DNA of 64,000 nucleotides from Niastella caeni (GTDB lineage Bacteria > Bacteroidota > Bacteroidia > Chitinophagales > Chitinophagaceae): assembly GCF_004834005.1 (NCBI RefSeq), contig NZ_STFF01000002.1:682001-746000 (forward strand), written 5' to 3'. Of this stretch, positions 47,631-57,412 are shown piece after piece. Made by a program: the position numbers and the translations under genes. Position 1 is the stretch's first letter. Each line of letters starts with the position of its first letter. The notes under the pieces were generated by a model. It searched no databases, had not been told where the DNA came from, and saw nothing but the letters and a program-made list of their open reading frames with translations.

Positions 47631-48704
47631 ATGAAAAGAATTTTATTTTGGATAGCTGTATTTTATTCAGCTAACACAATGGCTCAGGATACAACGAAAG
47701 GTAAGCTGAGCATCAGCGGTTATGCGGAGGCATACTATAGTTATGATCTTAATAAGCCAACAGACAACAACCGGCCGTCATTTTTATATAGCCATAACCG
47801 GAGCAATGAATTCAACATTAACCTGGCTTTTGTAAAAGGAAGTTTTTCGGCTGAGCGCGCCAGGGCGAATTTAGCTTTGGCAGCAGGTACTTATATGAAT
47901 GCCAATTATGGGGCGGAGCCAGGTGTACTAAAAAATGTTTTTGAGGCGAATGTGGGTTTCAAATTAAGTAAGAATAACAACCTATGGCTCGATATGGGTA
48001 TTATGCCTTCGCATATAGGTTTTGAAAGCGCCATCAGTAAAGATTGTCGTACAGTAACGCGAAGCCTGGTTGCAGAAAACTCGCCGTATTATGAAAGCGG
48101 CGCAAAGATCAACTACACTACCAAAAATGGCAAATGGTTATTGAGCGCTATGGCGCTGAATGGCTGGCAACGCATTCAACGAGTGGCCGGTAACTCATTG
48201 ATGAGCTGGGGTACGCAGGTCCAATTCAAACCATCAGGCAATGTATTGCTGAATTACAGTACCTTTTTAGGCACGGATAAGCCTGACAGCGCAAGGCTTT
48301 GGCGATATTTTCATAACTTATATGGCATCATTCAATTGAGTGATAAGGTAGAAGCAATACTGGGATTTGATATAGGACAGGAACAGGTAGCAAAAGGCAG
48401 TAACGACACCCATACCTGGTATGCACCGGTTGCCATACTGCGGTACCTGCCGGTAAAACAATGGGCCATTGCTGTGCGGGGTGAATATTATAACGATGAA
48501 CACTGCATTATCGTCGTCACCGGTACTGAGAACGGATTTCAGACAACCGGTGTTTCTGCCAACATCGATTACATGCCGGTGAAGAACATAGCCCTGCGAC
48601 TGGAGGGAAGGCTGTTAAACAGCAAAGACAATATTTTTATAAAGAAAGAAAACAGTGCCAGTAATAACAGCGCTGTTACTTTTTCTGCAGCGGTAAGCTT
48701 TTAA
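47631..48704 (+). CDS. Outer-membrane beta-barrel porin of the kdp operon
   Basis: 357 residues from MKRILFWIAVF; the in-frame start 24 bp upstream would overlap the kdpC stop. Signal peptide cut at MAQ, mature barrel with alternating strands (LSISGYAEAYYSYD, FNINLAFVKGSFSAERARANL, IALRLEGRLLNS) and a closing FSAAVSF with C-terminal Phe. It fits the putative porin (OmpL/bbp2-like) family often found in Bacteroidota kdp operons. Its place between kdpC and the sensor suggests it admits K+ across the outer membrane when the pump is induced; that role is inferred. Confidence 0.75.
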   Translation: MKRILFWIAVFYSANTMAQDTTKGKLSISGYAEAYYSYDLNKPTDNNRPSFLYSHNRSNEFNINLAFVKGSFSAERARANLALAAGTYMNANYGAEPGVLKNVFEANVGFKLSKNNNLWLDMGIMPSHIGFESAISKDCRTVTRSLVAENSPYYESGAKINYTTKNGKWLLSAMALNGWQRIQRVAGNSLMSWGTQVQFKPSGNVLLNYSTFLGTDKPDSARLWRYFHNLYGIIQLSDKVEAILGFDIGQEQVAKGSNDTHTWYAPVAILRYLPVKQWAIAVRGEYYNDEHCIIVVTGTENGFQTTGVSANIDYMPVKNIALRLEGRLLNSKDNIFIKKENSASNNSAVTFSAAVSF

Positions 48705-48707
48705 CAC

Positions 48708-49841
48708 ATGAGCATATCCAACGATAAAGACGAACAGGTGCAGCATTTCCTCGACCTGGCCAATCAATCGGTTCGGGGCAAGCTCAAAATATACATTGGC
48801 ATGAGCGCCGGTGTGGGAAAAACGTATCGCATGTTGCAGGAAGCGCATGACCTGTTTCGAAAGAATATCAATGTGAAAGTGGGGTATGTAGAGACGCATA
48901 ATCGAAAGGAAACGCATGCGTTGATCGAGGGCTTGCCGCTGATTCCCCGGCGACAGGTCTTTTATAAAGGCAAGCAACTGGATGAGCTGGATGTGCAGGC
49001 CATTTTGTTATTGCACCCCGAAGTAGTGATCGTAGATGAATTGGCGCACAGCAATATTCCCGGTAGTAAGAATGAAAAACGGTGGCAGGATGTAATAGAT
49101 ATCCTGGATGCCGGTATTGATGTGATCACCGCTGTGAATATTCAACATATTGAAAGCATTAATGAAAACGTTAAACAGATAACCGGCGTAGAAGTAAAAG
49201 AAAGGGTGCCAGATAAGTTATTGCAGATGGCCGATGAAGTGGTGAACATCGACCTCACAGCGCAGGAATTGATCACGCGGTTGCAGGAAGGAAAGATATA
49301 TGACCACAACAAAGTGCAGCAGGCGCTGACAAATTTCTTTCAGCCAGAGAAGATCTTGCAATTGCGTGAACTGGCGCTCAAAGAAGTGGCAGGCCAGGTA
49401 GAACGTAAAGTAGATTATACCGTCACTAAGAACAAAGCATGGCAACACGAAAGATTCCTGGCCTGTATTTCTACCTCACATGAAGCCGCACAACGCATTA
49501 TCAGGAAAACGGGCCGGCTGGCATCGTATTACAATGCCGACTGGTTTGTGCTGTATGTGCAAACACCCAGGGAGGAATTGGATAAAATTCCACTGGCAGC
49601 GCAGCGTCATCTTATCAATAATTTAAAACTGGCCACCGAATTAGGCGCCGAAGTGTTGCAGGTGAAAGGCCGGCGCATTTCGCAGGAGATCATTCAGGCG
49701 GCCGTAGAAAAAAAGATCACCACCATTTGTATTGGAAAGCCGCATTTGAATTTATTCCAGGTTATCTTGCGTACCAGTCTGTTTAGCCAGTTGTTAAAAA
49801 CCTTATCGGAAAAAGATATTGATATTATTATATTATCGTAA
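48708..49841 (+). CDS. kdpD: KdpD N-terminal sensor module (stand-alone)
   Basis: 377 residues. KdpD domain (about 20-230) with LKIYIGMSAGVGKTYRMLQEA (Walker-A-like GVGKT), YVETHNRKETHALIEGLP, VIVDELAHSNIPGSKNEKRWQDV, followed by a universal-stress-protein domain to the end. Full-length KdpD is about 900 residues and adds four membrane helices and a kinase; these are absent. The next gene, overlapping by one base (TAATG), encodes a separate kinase, so this is a natural split of KdpD. The soluble half likely regulates the kinase in trans. Confidence 0.9.
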   Translation: MSISNDKDEQVQHFLDLANQSVRGKLKIYIGMSAGVGKTYRMLQEAHDLFRKNINVKVGYVETHNRKETHALIEGLPLIPRRQVFYKGKQLDELDVQAILLLHPEVVIVDELAHSNIPGSKNEKRWQDVIDILDAGIDVITAVNIQHIESINENVKQITGVEVKERVPDKLLQMADEVVNIDLTAQELITRLQEGKIYDHNKVQQALTNFFQPEKILQLRELALKEVAGQVERKVDYTVTKNKAWQHERFLACISTSHEAAQRIIRKTGRLASYYNADWFVLYVQTPREELDKIPLAAQRHLINNLKLATELGAEVLQVKGRRISQEIIQAAVEKKITTICIGKPHLNLFQVILRTSLFSQLLKTLSEKDIDIIILS

Positions 49842-51541
49842 TGGCATTAAAGCTTAAAACAAAACTTGCCCTGGGCATGGGTTTTCTATTTGCGTTGCTG
49901 CTGCTGGTTGGCGGCATAGGCTTTTTTTATTTCAATAAGATCAGCCTGGCATCGCAAGATGTGTTAAAGGATAATTACAAGAGCGTGGAATACGGTCGCA
50001 AGATGCTGGATGCATTGAATGCCTGGGAAAGAGAACGCGATACGGCCCGTAAAATATTTGAAGAGAACCTTACCGCGCAGGAAAACAATATCACCGAAAA
50101 AGGGGAAACGGCTGTTACCCACGTCTTGCATCGCGATTATAACGAATTTCTGAAACACGACGACTCCATGCCATTACAAATGGCGTTACAAAAAAGCATC
50201 AGCCGCATCATTCAGATCAACCTGAACGCCATCAATGAAAAGAATGCCTTATCACAACAGGCAGTAGAAAACGCCAAAGTGATCATCACCATGATCATTA
50301 CTTTTTGCCTGCTGATCGGTTTTACCTTCATTGTAAACTTCCCGGGGTTGATCGCCAATCCTATTACTAAATTAACCGAAGGTATAAAAGCCATTGCCAA
50401 CAAAAACTACAGCCAGCGTATACACCTGCAACGGAAAGATGAATTTGGTGATCTGGCACAGGCCTTTAACGACATGGCCGAGCAATTGAATACCTATGAG
50501 CACAGCAACCTGGCGAAAATTATGTTTGAAAAGAAACGGGCCGAAACTGTTATCAATTCCCTGAAGGATGCCAGCATTGGCATCGATAAAAGCGGCACCG
50601 TATTATTCGCGAACCAGCAGGCGCTGCAATTGTTGAATATGAAAGAACCGGAAGTGGTGGGGCAACAACAGTCGGCCATTCAACAACGCAATGACCTGTT
50701 CCGGTTCCTTACAAACGAAGATAATGGCATGCCATTCAAGATAGTGGTAAATGATAAGGAGAACTATTTTACCAAAGAGCAAATAGATATTCAGCAGGAG
50801 CAGGAGCTGATAGGGCATGTGATCATTTTGAAGAACATTACCCCGTTCAAGGAATTGGATGTGGCAAAAACCAATTTTATTGCTACCATATCCCATGAGT
50901 TGAAAACACCGCTGGCTTCTTCTGATTTCAGTTTGCGCTTGCTGGAAGACGAACGCGTAGGCGCCCTGACTGTTGAGCAAAAAGAACTGGTGCAAAGCCT
51001 GAAAGATGATAACCAGCGCCTCTTACGTATTTTAAGTGAGTTGCTTGATCTGTCGCAGGTAGAAAGTGGTAAGATGCAACTGAACCTGCAACCCGTACCT
51101 GTGCACGAAATTATTGCAAAAGCACTGGCTGCAGTACAAAACGCCGCGAAAGAAAAGAATATCCAGATCAAACAACAACTGGCTGAAAAGTTGCCCGCCA
51201 TACAAGCCGATGCGGAAAAAGCAGGCTGGATCATCAATAACTTTCTCACCAACGCCATCAGGTATTCTGCGCAAAACGATCACATTGTTGTAAAGGCTAC
51301 TCAACCCGATGAACAAAATATAGAAATTGGCGTACAGGATTTTGGGATAGGCATCGACGCTTCTCTCCAAAAAAAGATCTTTGACCGCTTTTACCGGGTG
51401 CCGGGTATTCATGAAAAAAAAGGCACCGGGTTGGGACTGGCCATCAGCAAGGATTTTGCCGATGCCATGGGCGGTGAGATAGGCGTTGATTCAACTCCCG
51501 GTAAAGGCAGTTACTTTTTTTGCCGGTTTAAGGTGGTGTAA
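49841..51541 (+). CDS. HAMP-PAS sensor histidine kinase, kinase half of split KdpD
   Basis: 566 residues. Two membrane helices (MGFLFALLLLVGGIGFFYF, 13-31, and IITMIITFCLLIGFTFIVNF, about 147-167) around a ~115-residue periplasmic helical sensor, then HAMP (PITKLTEGIKAIANKNY), PAS (about 235-340), phosphoacceptor His in ATISHELKTPLASS, and HATPase with NAIRYSA, DFGIGID and GTGLGLA. It starts one base before the sensor module ends. No kdpE follows; the nearby sigma-54 response regulator is the likely target. Confidence 0.88.
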   Translation: MALKLKTKLALGMGFLFALLLLVGGIGFFYFNKISLASQDVLKDNYKSVEYGRKMLDALNAWERERDTARKIFEENLTAQENNITEKGETAVTHVLHRDYNEFLKHDDSMPLQMALQKSISRIIQINLNAINEKNALSQQAVENAKVIITMIITFCLLIGFTFIVNFPGLIANPITKLTEGIKAIANKNYSQRIHLQRKDEFGDLAQAFNDMAEQLNTYEHSNLAKIMFEKKRAETVINSLKDASIGIDKSGTVLFANQQALQLLNMKEPEVVGQQQSAIQQRNDLFRFLTNEDNGMPFKIVVNDKENYFTKEQIDIQQEQELIGHVIILKNITPFKELDVAKTNFIATISHELKTPLASSDFSLRLLEDERVGALTVEQKELVQSLKDDNQRLLRILSELLDLSQVESGKMQLNLQPVPVHEIIAKALAAVQNAAKEKNIQIKQQLAEKLPAIQADAEKAGWIINNFLTNAIRYSAQNDHIVVKATQPDEQNIEIGVQDFGIGIDASLQKKIFDRFYRVPGIHEKKGTGLGLAISKDFADAMGGEIGVDSTPGKGSYFFCRFKVV

Positions 51542-51569
51542 TATAACAGAGTATTAAAAGATCATTCAG

Positions 51570-52034
51570 TTAATTAAACCTGCATACACTTAATACAATA
51601 ATTCCGGCAATAAGTACGAGTTGCACAAGCTGGAAAAACGATAATCGTTTTCTAATATCATCGACAGAAGCAGCCGGCTCACTGTTTAGGCTGCTTTTTA
51701 TTTTTTTATACGACCTTGTGCTCAATATTCTGAACAGAATAATAATAAGAACCAGTCCGATCTTTATCCTCATCCATATTTGTGCGCCATAGACTTTGTG
51801 CATATTGGCCATCATTAAAATGCCTGCCATTACAATTAAACCCAGGCAAATGCCCATTATCCGGCCATATTTGTCGGCGGTGATCAACAACGCTTTTGTA
51901 ATAGAGGGCTCTTTTTGACTATAACGCCATAATTGATTGCTGGTAATTATACTGGCGAAGAATGTTCCTGTAAATAATGCAAATGCTGAAAGGTGAATGA
52001 TCAAAAAGAATAAATAGAATGAATGTGGTATCAT
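51570..52034 (-). CDS. Four-helix membrane protein
   Basis: About 154 residues from MIPHSFYLFF; a GTG 63 bp upstream would overlap the Crp/Fnr stop and add a less likely start. Four membrane helices (SFYLFFLIIHLSAFALFTGTFF, GICLGLIVMAGILMM, IGLVLIIILFRIL and LVQLVLIAGIIVLSV). Similar to small CopD/DUF2269-like proteins by shape, without a clear motif. It follows the Crp/Fnr gene on the same strand by 59 bp and may be its target. Confidence 0.6.
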   Translation of the reverse strand: MIPHSFYLFFLIIHLSAFALFTGTFFASIITSNQLWRYSQKEPSITKALLITADKYGRIMGICLGLIVMAGILMMANMHKVYGAQIWMRIKIGLVLIIILFRILSTRSYKKIKSSLNSEPAASVDDIRKRLSFFQLVQLVLIAGIIVLSVCRFN

Positions 52035-52093
52035 ATGCACGTATTGTAAGTGCAAATAAAACCATGAAAATTCGCATGCACCCGTGATATAGA

Positions 52094-52675
52094 TCACATA
52101 ATGGCCGGCTTCATTCTTTTGTTCCGGATCCGGCTTAATGTTTCTCTTTTTACACCAAGGTAAGAAGCTAATTGTGAAATAGGGACCCGTTGTAACAGGT
52201 CAGGGTCATTCTTTTCTAAAAATTCATAACGTCCTTTTGCGGTGAGTATCCTGAAAAGCTGTAACTGCTTTTCCTGTTTTGCGGCTATGGCTTGCAGGTT
52301 CTTTTTGCCTGCAATTTCAATTTCCGGGCATTGTTCGATCGCGTACAACAGGTCTGTTTTGTTGATCTTGTATACGATCATGGGTTCGCAGGCAACAACC
52401 GTGAAATCGGAAGTCTTATTGAAAAGGTAGCTGTTCTTATTGGTTACCGTTTCGTACTCAAAATAAAAATCGAAATTTATTTCTTCACCATCCTGGATGT
52501 TGTAGGCCCTGCAATAGCCTTTGTCTATTAAAAGCAACGATTGGCAGGGTTTCCCGAAACGGATCAATTCATCGCCTTTTTTGTAGTCGATCCTTGAAAA
52601 GAAGGGTAGCAAGATCTCTAAACTGTTTTTTGACAGGTCAGAAAATTGGTTACTATTTTTTATAATTCGTTCCAC
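52094..52675 (-). CDS. Crp/Fnr-family transcriptional regulator
   Basis: 193 residues from GTG. Cyclic-nucleotide-binding fold (about 25-115; FFSRIDYKKGDELIRFGKPC, LLIDKGYCRAYN) and a C-terminal winged helix-turn-helix (VPISQLASYLGVKRETLSRIRNK). No Fe-S cysteine cluster. Bacteroidota proteins of this group often bind no cAMP. It is divergent from the YeiH exporter and upstream of a small membrane gene. Confidence 0.82.
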   Translation of the reverse strand: MERIIKNSNQFSDLSKNSLEILLPFFSRIDYKKGDELIRFGKPCQSLLLIDKGYCRAYNIQDGEEINFDFYFEYETVTNKNSYLFNKTSDFTVVACEPMIVYKINKTDLLYAIEQCPEIEIAGKKNLQAIAAKQEKQLQLFRILTAKGRYEFLEKNDPDLLQRVPISQLASYLGVKRETLSRIRNKRMKPAIM

Positions 52676-52806
52676 GTGCTTTTAACAAAATTACCCTGTT
52701 TTTTGTTTTGGTGCGTCCTAAGCAAGTCCATTTAAATTATGGGCTACAAAGAAAGTGCTATCTTGTATCCACGGGGATTTCTGAACAGCTTACAAATTAT
52801 TATAAC

Positions 52807-54174
52807 ATGTCGTACCAGAATGCGAATGTAGAAAACATTGCAACTACCGGAGTAGTCAACCAGCAGCGCACAACCAAAAAGGCCTTGTTAGAGAATGTAA
52901 CGGAAGATATCTGGGCCGTGTTGATGGCGGGAATTATTATTGTGGGCGTATTGGCACTCACAACATTTGTGAATGACTTTAAATTCCAATTACCGTTGTA
53001 TCAATGGGCGAATAAAGATGAGTTGGTGAGTAAAGTGTTATCGCTCAAAAATATTTTATTGATCGCACAAACCGGGTTGCTTTTCCTGGTATTGTCAGGT
53101 GCTGCCATTGGGTTATCAGGTGGCAGCATAAAAAATTACGTAGCAGGTTTTTTATTGATCTATGTATTGGCTGTAATCGCTTTAATTGTAGCAGGCAATA
53201 CAGCGGTGAGTTACTATGGGTTGGAGTATGTAATATTTGCTTTGTGTCTTGGTTTGTTGATTGGTAATCTAACAAAAGTACCTGCATGGGTGAAAGAAGC
53301 GGCGCGATCGGAGTTTTTTATAAAAACGGGGTTGATCATATATGGCACCAGCATTTTGTTTACAGATATTGTGAAAGCCGGATTACCGGGTTTATTGCAA
53401 TCGGTACTGGTTGTAAGCGCTGTTTGGTTTGTGGCCCTGTGGATCAGCCGAAAACTAAAGGTAGACGATGAATTTGGTGTTATACTTGCCTCTGCTGTAG
53501 CCATTTGCGGGGTGTCGGCTGCTATCGTTGCCAGCGGCGCCATCAAAGGCGATAAAAAGAAGTTGTCGTATGTAACCACGCTCGTTTTGCTGGTAGCCAT
53601 TCCCATGCTGGTGTTGCAACCCTGGATCATCAAAATATTGCACATACCCGAAATAGTGGGTGGCGCCTGGTTGGGCGGTACATTGGATACAACGGCTTCC
53701 GTATCGGCGGCTGCGGAATTGGTAGGTCCAAAAGCTGTCAAAGCAGGTGTGATCGTGAAGTTTTCGCAGAACGTGCTGATCGGCATCGCCGCATTTTTTA
53801 TAGCGCTCTGGTGGACGTATAGAAAAGGTGCAAATAACCAAGCTACAGAAAAACCCGGCTTGGGTGTGGTGTGGGAACGCTTTCCCAAGTTCGTACTGGG
53901 GTTTGTTGCTGCCTCGCTGGTTTTCTCCTTTTTAATTCCGGCTGCAACCATTAAAAATGCCAACGGTGTATTGGGCGCACTCCGCACCGTATGGTTTGCG
54001 TTGGCATTTGTTGCCATCGGGCTCGAAGCCCGGTTTGCCGACCTGGTAAAAAATGAGGGTGGCCGGCCGGCGCTGGCATTCATCGCTGCACAGTTTTTCA
54101 ATATCATTTGGACATTATTATGGGCCTACCTGCTATTTAGTGGTATACTGCTTCCTCTTCCTGACCTTCAATAG
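52807..54174 (+). CDS. YeiH-family putative sulfate exporter
   Basis: 455 residues from MSYQNANVEN; the preceding 33 in-frame codons look untranslated. About ten membrane helices with the UPF0324/YeiH marks AVAICGVSAAIVASGAIKGD, GGTLDTTASVSAA and the KFSQNVLIGIAAF segment. The family is annotated as putative sulfate exporters of the inner membrane. It is divergent from the Crp/Fnr gene, which may control it. Confidence 0.85.
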   Translation: MSYQNANVENIATTGVVNQQRTTKKALLENVTEDIWAVLMAGIIIVGVLALTTFVNDFKFQLPLYQWANKDELVSKVLSLKNILLIAQTGLLFLVLSGAAIGLSGGSIKNYVAGFLLIYVLAVIALIVAGNTAVSYYGLEYVIFALCLGLLIGNLTKVPAWVKEAARSEFFIKTGLIIYGTSILFTDIVKAGLPGLLQSVLVVSAVWFVALWISRKLKVDDEFGVILASAVAICGVSAAIVASGAIKGDKKKLSYVTTLVLLVAIPMLVLQPWIIKILHIPEIVGGAWLGGTLDTTASVSAAAELVGPKAVKAGVIVKFSQNVLIGIAAFFIALWWTYRKGANNQATEKPGLGVVWERFPKFVLGFVAASLVFSFLIPAATIKNANGVLGALRTVWFALAFVAIGLEARFADLVKNEGGRPALAFIAAQFFNIIWTLLWAYLLFSGILLPLPDLQ

Positions 54175-54328
54175 AAAAGGGCTTATATATTTAAATTACC
54201 GTGGCACGGTTGATCATAAAAATCGTACGATTTATGCCCTTAAAGTAACATTTAAATACCTGGTTGTTTACAATCAGCTACCGTGATTTGCTGCGAGATG
54301 TGTATTTTGCGGCCCGAAAAAGATTGCT

Positions 54329-56752
54329 ATGCAGTTACGTCCCTTTTCTCTTCTCATTATTTGTGTTCTCCATTGTTTGTATTTTTCAGCGACCGCGCAA
54401 CCGACACGGGTGCGTGAAGATTTTGACAGGAACTGGACTTTTAACCTGGGAAATGTGTCTCGTGCTGAAGACGCGAGTTTCAATGACGCTTCGTGGCGCA
54501 AACTGAACTTGCCGCATGACTGGAGCATTGAATTGCCGTTTGATTCAACGAGCCCGACCGGTACGGGTGGTGGCGCCTTGCGCGGCGGCCTGGGCTGGTA
54601 CCGGAAAACATTTACGTTGCCGGCTACAGATAAGGGCAAAAATATCTTTATTGATTTTGATGGCGTATACTGCAATAGTGAAGTTTTCATCAACGGTCAC
54701 TCGCTTGGGGTACGGCCAAACGGGTATATTTCTTTCCGCTATGACCTTACGCCGTACCTGAAATTCGGTAACGAAAAAAACGTCATTGCCGTAAAAGTCG
54801 ACAATAGCCAGCAGCCCAATAGTCGCTGGTACAGTGGCAGCGGTATTTATCGCAATGTGTGGCTGGTAAAAACAAACAGCATCTATGTAGATAATTGGGG
54901 CACATATATCAATACCCCTTCGGTTTCGTCAACAAGGGCAACTGTAAATATTACAACTACGCTGAGCGGCACAGGCGGATATTGTGATGTTACAACTGCC
55001 ATACTGAATAAAGAAGGGAAAGCGGTGGCAGTGCAAACACAGAAAAATCTGCATGTAGGCGCTTTGCAAACCACGCGACAGGTGTTCAGCCTTCAAACCC
55101 CCGTATTGTGGAGTATTGAGAACCCATACCTGTACAAGGCTGTCACGAAAGTGATTTCCAACGGAAAAACGGTTGATGAATATACCACGCCATTCGGCAT
55201 ACGCAGTTATCAATTTGATGTAGATAAAGGATTTTTTCTGAATGGGAAGAAAGTAAAAATTGTAGGCGTTTGCAATCACCATGATTTAGGTTGTTTGGGA
55301 ACGGCTATCAATACCCGGGCGTTGGAGCGGCAGTTGCAGATCATGAAAGGGATGGGAATTAATGGAATTCGCACTTCGCATAATCCGCCGGCTCCTGAGT
55401 TGCTTGATCTGTGCGATAAAATGGGTTTTATCGTAATGGACGAAGCCTTTGATATGTGGAAACGCAGCAAATCGAAATATGATTACAGCAATGACTTTGA
55501 CGAATGGTATAAAAAAGATCTGAAAGATCAGATCCTGCGCGACAGGAATCACCCATCTGTATTTATATGGAGTGTGGGCAATGAAATACAGGAACAATGG
55601 GCCAAAGAAGGCGATACAGCGGGCACTGCTTATTTGCGCGAAATGCAACAAATAGTTCGTAGCCTCGATGACCGGCCAACTGTAACTGCTAACAATGAAG
55701 TGCGGTCAATGAACCGGTTGTTGCAATCAGGCATTAATGAGCTCGTTGGTTATAACTATCATCATGGAGATTGGCCGCCGGATTCTGTAACACAAAAATG
55801 GGGACGTAAACCTTTCATCGTAACGGAATCGGTTTCGGCCTTGCAAACAAGAGGACATTACGATATGCCATCGGATAGTATGCGCATCTGGCCTCAACGC
55901 TGGGACTTGCCAGTAGCGAATGCCAATCCAGATTTAACCTGTTCTGCCTACGAAAACTGTTTTACACCCTGGGGTTCATCACATGAGGCCACGTTAAAGA
56001 TGTTTTTAAAATATGAAAGCATCAGCGGCATGTATGTATGGACCGGCTTCGATTATATTGGTGAACCAACGCCTTATCCATGGCCGGCCCGCAGTTCATA
56101 TTTTGGTATTGTAGACCTGGCAGGTTTTCCGAAGGACGCCTATTATTTGTATCAAAGTTTATTTACCACTCAGAACATGTTGCATTTGTTTCCGCACTGG
56201 AACTGGCAACCCGGACAAGTGGTTGATATGTGGGCCTATTATAACAATGCCGATGAGGTGGAGTTGTTCATTAATGGAAAATCGCAAGGGGTAAAAAGAA
56301 AGACCGGAGATGAGCTGCATGTAATGTGGCGGGTAACATATGAACAGGGCAGGGTAGAAGCGGTATCGAGAAAAGATGGAAAAGTGATAGCCTCCAAAAC
56401 GATAAAAACAGCCGGAGCGCCAGCGAAAATAGTGTTGCAGGCCGACAGAAGTGCGATACAGGCAAATGGGAAGGATCTGTCGTTTGTAACGGTTAAGGTG
56501 GTTGATAAAGATGGAAACCTGGTTCCCGATGCGGCCAATAATATTCAGTTTACAATTGCCGGTGCCGGGGTTATAGCGGGCGTTGATAATGGAAGCCAGA
56601 CTAGTATGGAATCCTTCAAGGCCAGCGAACGAAAAACATTCAATGGATTGTGTCTCGCCGTGGTTCAGTCGACCGGAAAACCAGGTAGCATTAAACTACA
56701 GGCAAAATCAGCAGGGCTTGCACCTGCAACGATTGATATTATAGCGAAATAA
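54329..56752 (+). CDS. GH2-family beta-glycosidase (beta-galactosidase type)
   Basis: 807 residues. Signal peptide (LLIICVLHCLYFSATA). Sugar-binding jelly-roll (about 25-185, FNDASWRKLNLPHDWSIE), immunoglobulin-like domain (190-290), TIM barrel (295-590) with acid/base Glu419 in WSVGNEIQEQW and nucleophile Glu500 in PFIVTESVSA, then a DUF4982-like domain (about 620-690, ADEVELFINGKSQG) and an Ig-like/Big C-terminal domain. Exports to the periplasm or outside and releases beta-linked galactose or similar units. No Sus pair adjoins it. Confidence 0.88.
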   Translation: MQLRPFSLLIICVLHCLYFSATAQPTRVREDFDRNWTFNLGNVSRAEDASFNDASWRKLNLPHDWSIELPFDSTSPTGTGGGALRGGLGWYRKTFTLPATDKGKNIFIDFDGVYCNSEVFINGHSLGVRPNGYISFRYDLTPYLKFGNEKNVIAVKVDNSQQPNSRWYSGSGIYRNVWLVKTNSIYVDNWGTYINTPSVSSTRATVNITTTLSGTGGYCDVTTAILNKEGKAVAVQTQKNLHVGALQTTRQVFSLQTPVLWSIENPYLYKAVTKVISNGKTVDEYTTPFGIRSYQFDVDKGFFLNGKKVKIVGVCNHHDLGCLGTAINTRALERQLQIMKGMGINGIRTSHNPPAPELLDLCDKMGFIVMDEAFDMWKRSKSKYDYSNDFDEWYKKDLKDQILRDRNHPSVFIWSVGNEIQEQWAKEGDTAGTAYLREMQQIVRSLDDRPTVTANNEVRSMNRLLQSGINELVGYNYHHGDWPPDSVTQKWGRKPFIVTESVSALQTRGHYDMPSDSMRIWPQRWDLPVANANPDLTCSAYENCFTPWGSSHEATLKMFLKYESISGMYVWTGFDYIGEPTPYPWPARSSYFGIVDLAGFPKDAYYLYQSLFTTQNMLHLFPHWNWQPGQVVDMWAYYNNADEVELFINGKSQGVKRKTGDELHVMWRVTYEQGRVEAVSRKDGKVIASKTIKTAGAPAKIVLQADRSAIQANGKDLSFVTVKVVDKDGNLVPDAANNIQFTIAGAGVIAGVDNGSQTSMESFKASERKTFNGLCLAVVQSTGKPGSIKLQAKSAGLAPATIDIIAK

Positions 56753-56770
56753 GTTTGTTAGAAGGTGGGT

Positions 56771-57399
56771 AAATGCTTTTGCAAGTGCACCAGTTACAGT
56801 TTCTGGTTAGCCGGTTGCTTTTTCATGCACACTGGTTGCTTTTTCGGCCTCACTAATTACTTTTTGTAAGGCGCCAGGCGCTTTTTTCAAGGGCAATACT
56901 TGGCTTTTCAAATAAATACATGAACTGGCTTGTAAAACAGTTAACTAACAACGCAAACAAGCATTCTGACGTGACAAACAAGGTTATTGTTCTGCATTAT
57001 AGTTACTGCCAGGGGAAAAATAGGCTGCCGTCGGCGAAAACTTGTTATGGCCATTGCATTACAAGTTTTCTTTAATACAAAACGACTAATCGTTGCTGCA
57101 ATGCATGCTATCGTTAAATTAAATCAACTTATGTTGTTGTAAGACATATTATCGTCGATTCAAACCAATCTATCGCTGCTGTAATACATGCTATCGTCAG
57201 GTCAAAATAACTTATCGTTGTTTTAAATCAACTTATAGTTGTTGAAAAACATATTATTGTCTATTCAAAACAACTTACCGCTGCTGCAAAACAACCTACA
57301 ACTCATGTAAAACAACTTACAAGCCTTTACGGTCCACTTGCGGGCTAATACAAAGAACTCAATACACTTAAATACAATTTACAGAGTAGCTAAAGCGAT
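56771..57399. repeat. Degenerate 21-bp periodic array, about 28-30 units
   Basis: From 56771 to 57399 the sequence can be cut into consecutive 21-base units with one base missing at one unit (57128-57147). The clearest units are 57086-57315. They begin CTTATCG, run through TTGTTGT, and end AAAACAA; many carry GTTGT-N3-ACAAC, a dyad of 13 bases. Earlier units (56813-56875) instead start GGTTGCTTTTTC but keep the register. All three frames of both strands are interrupted by stops, so it is not coding now. It lies between the 3' ends of the GH2 gene and the next gene. Confidence 0.75.
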
Positions 57400-57412
57400 C
57401 GAGCCATATGTA

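Noticed and set aside
53214..54107. 297-residue ORF antisense to the YeiH gene
   Set aside because: It lies fully inside a clear membrane-protein gene, and its Asn/Thr/Ser/Ala-rich translation has no recognisable domain.
56771..57399. CRISPR array
   Set aside because: Units are contiguous and degenerate, with no identical repeats separated by unique spacers and no cas genes nearby.
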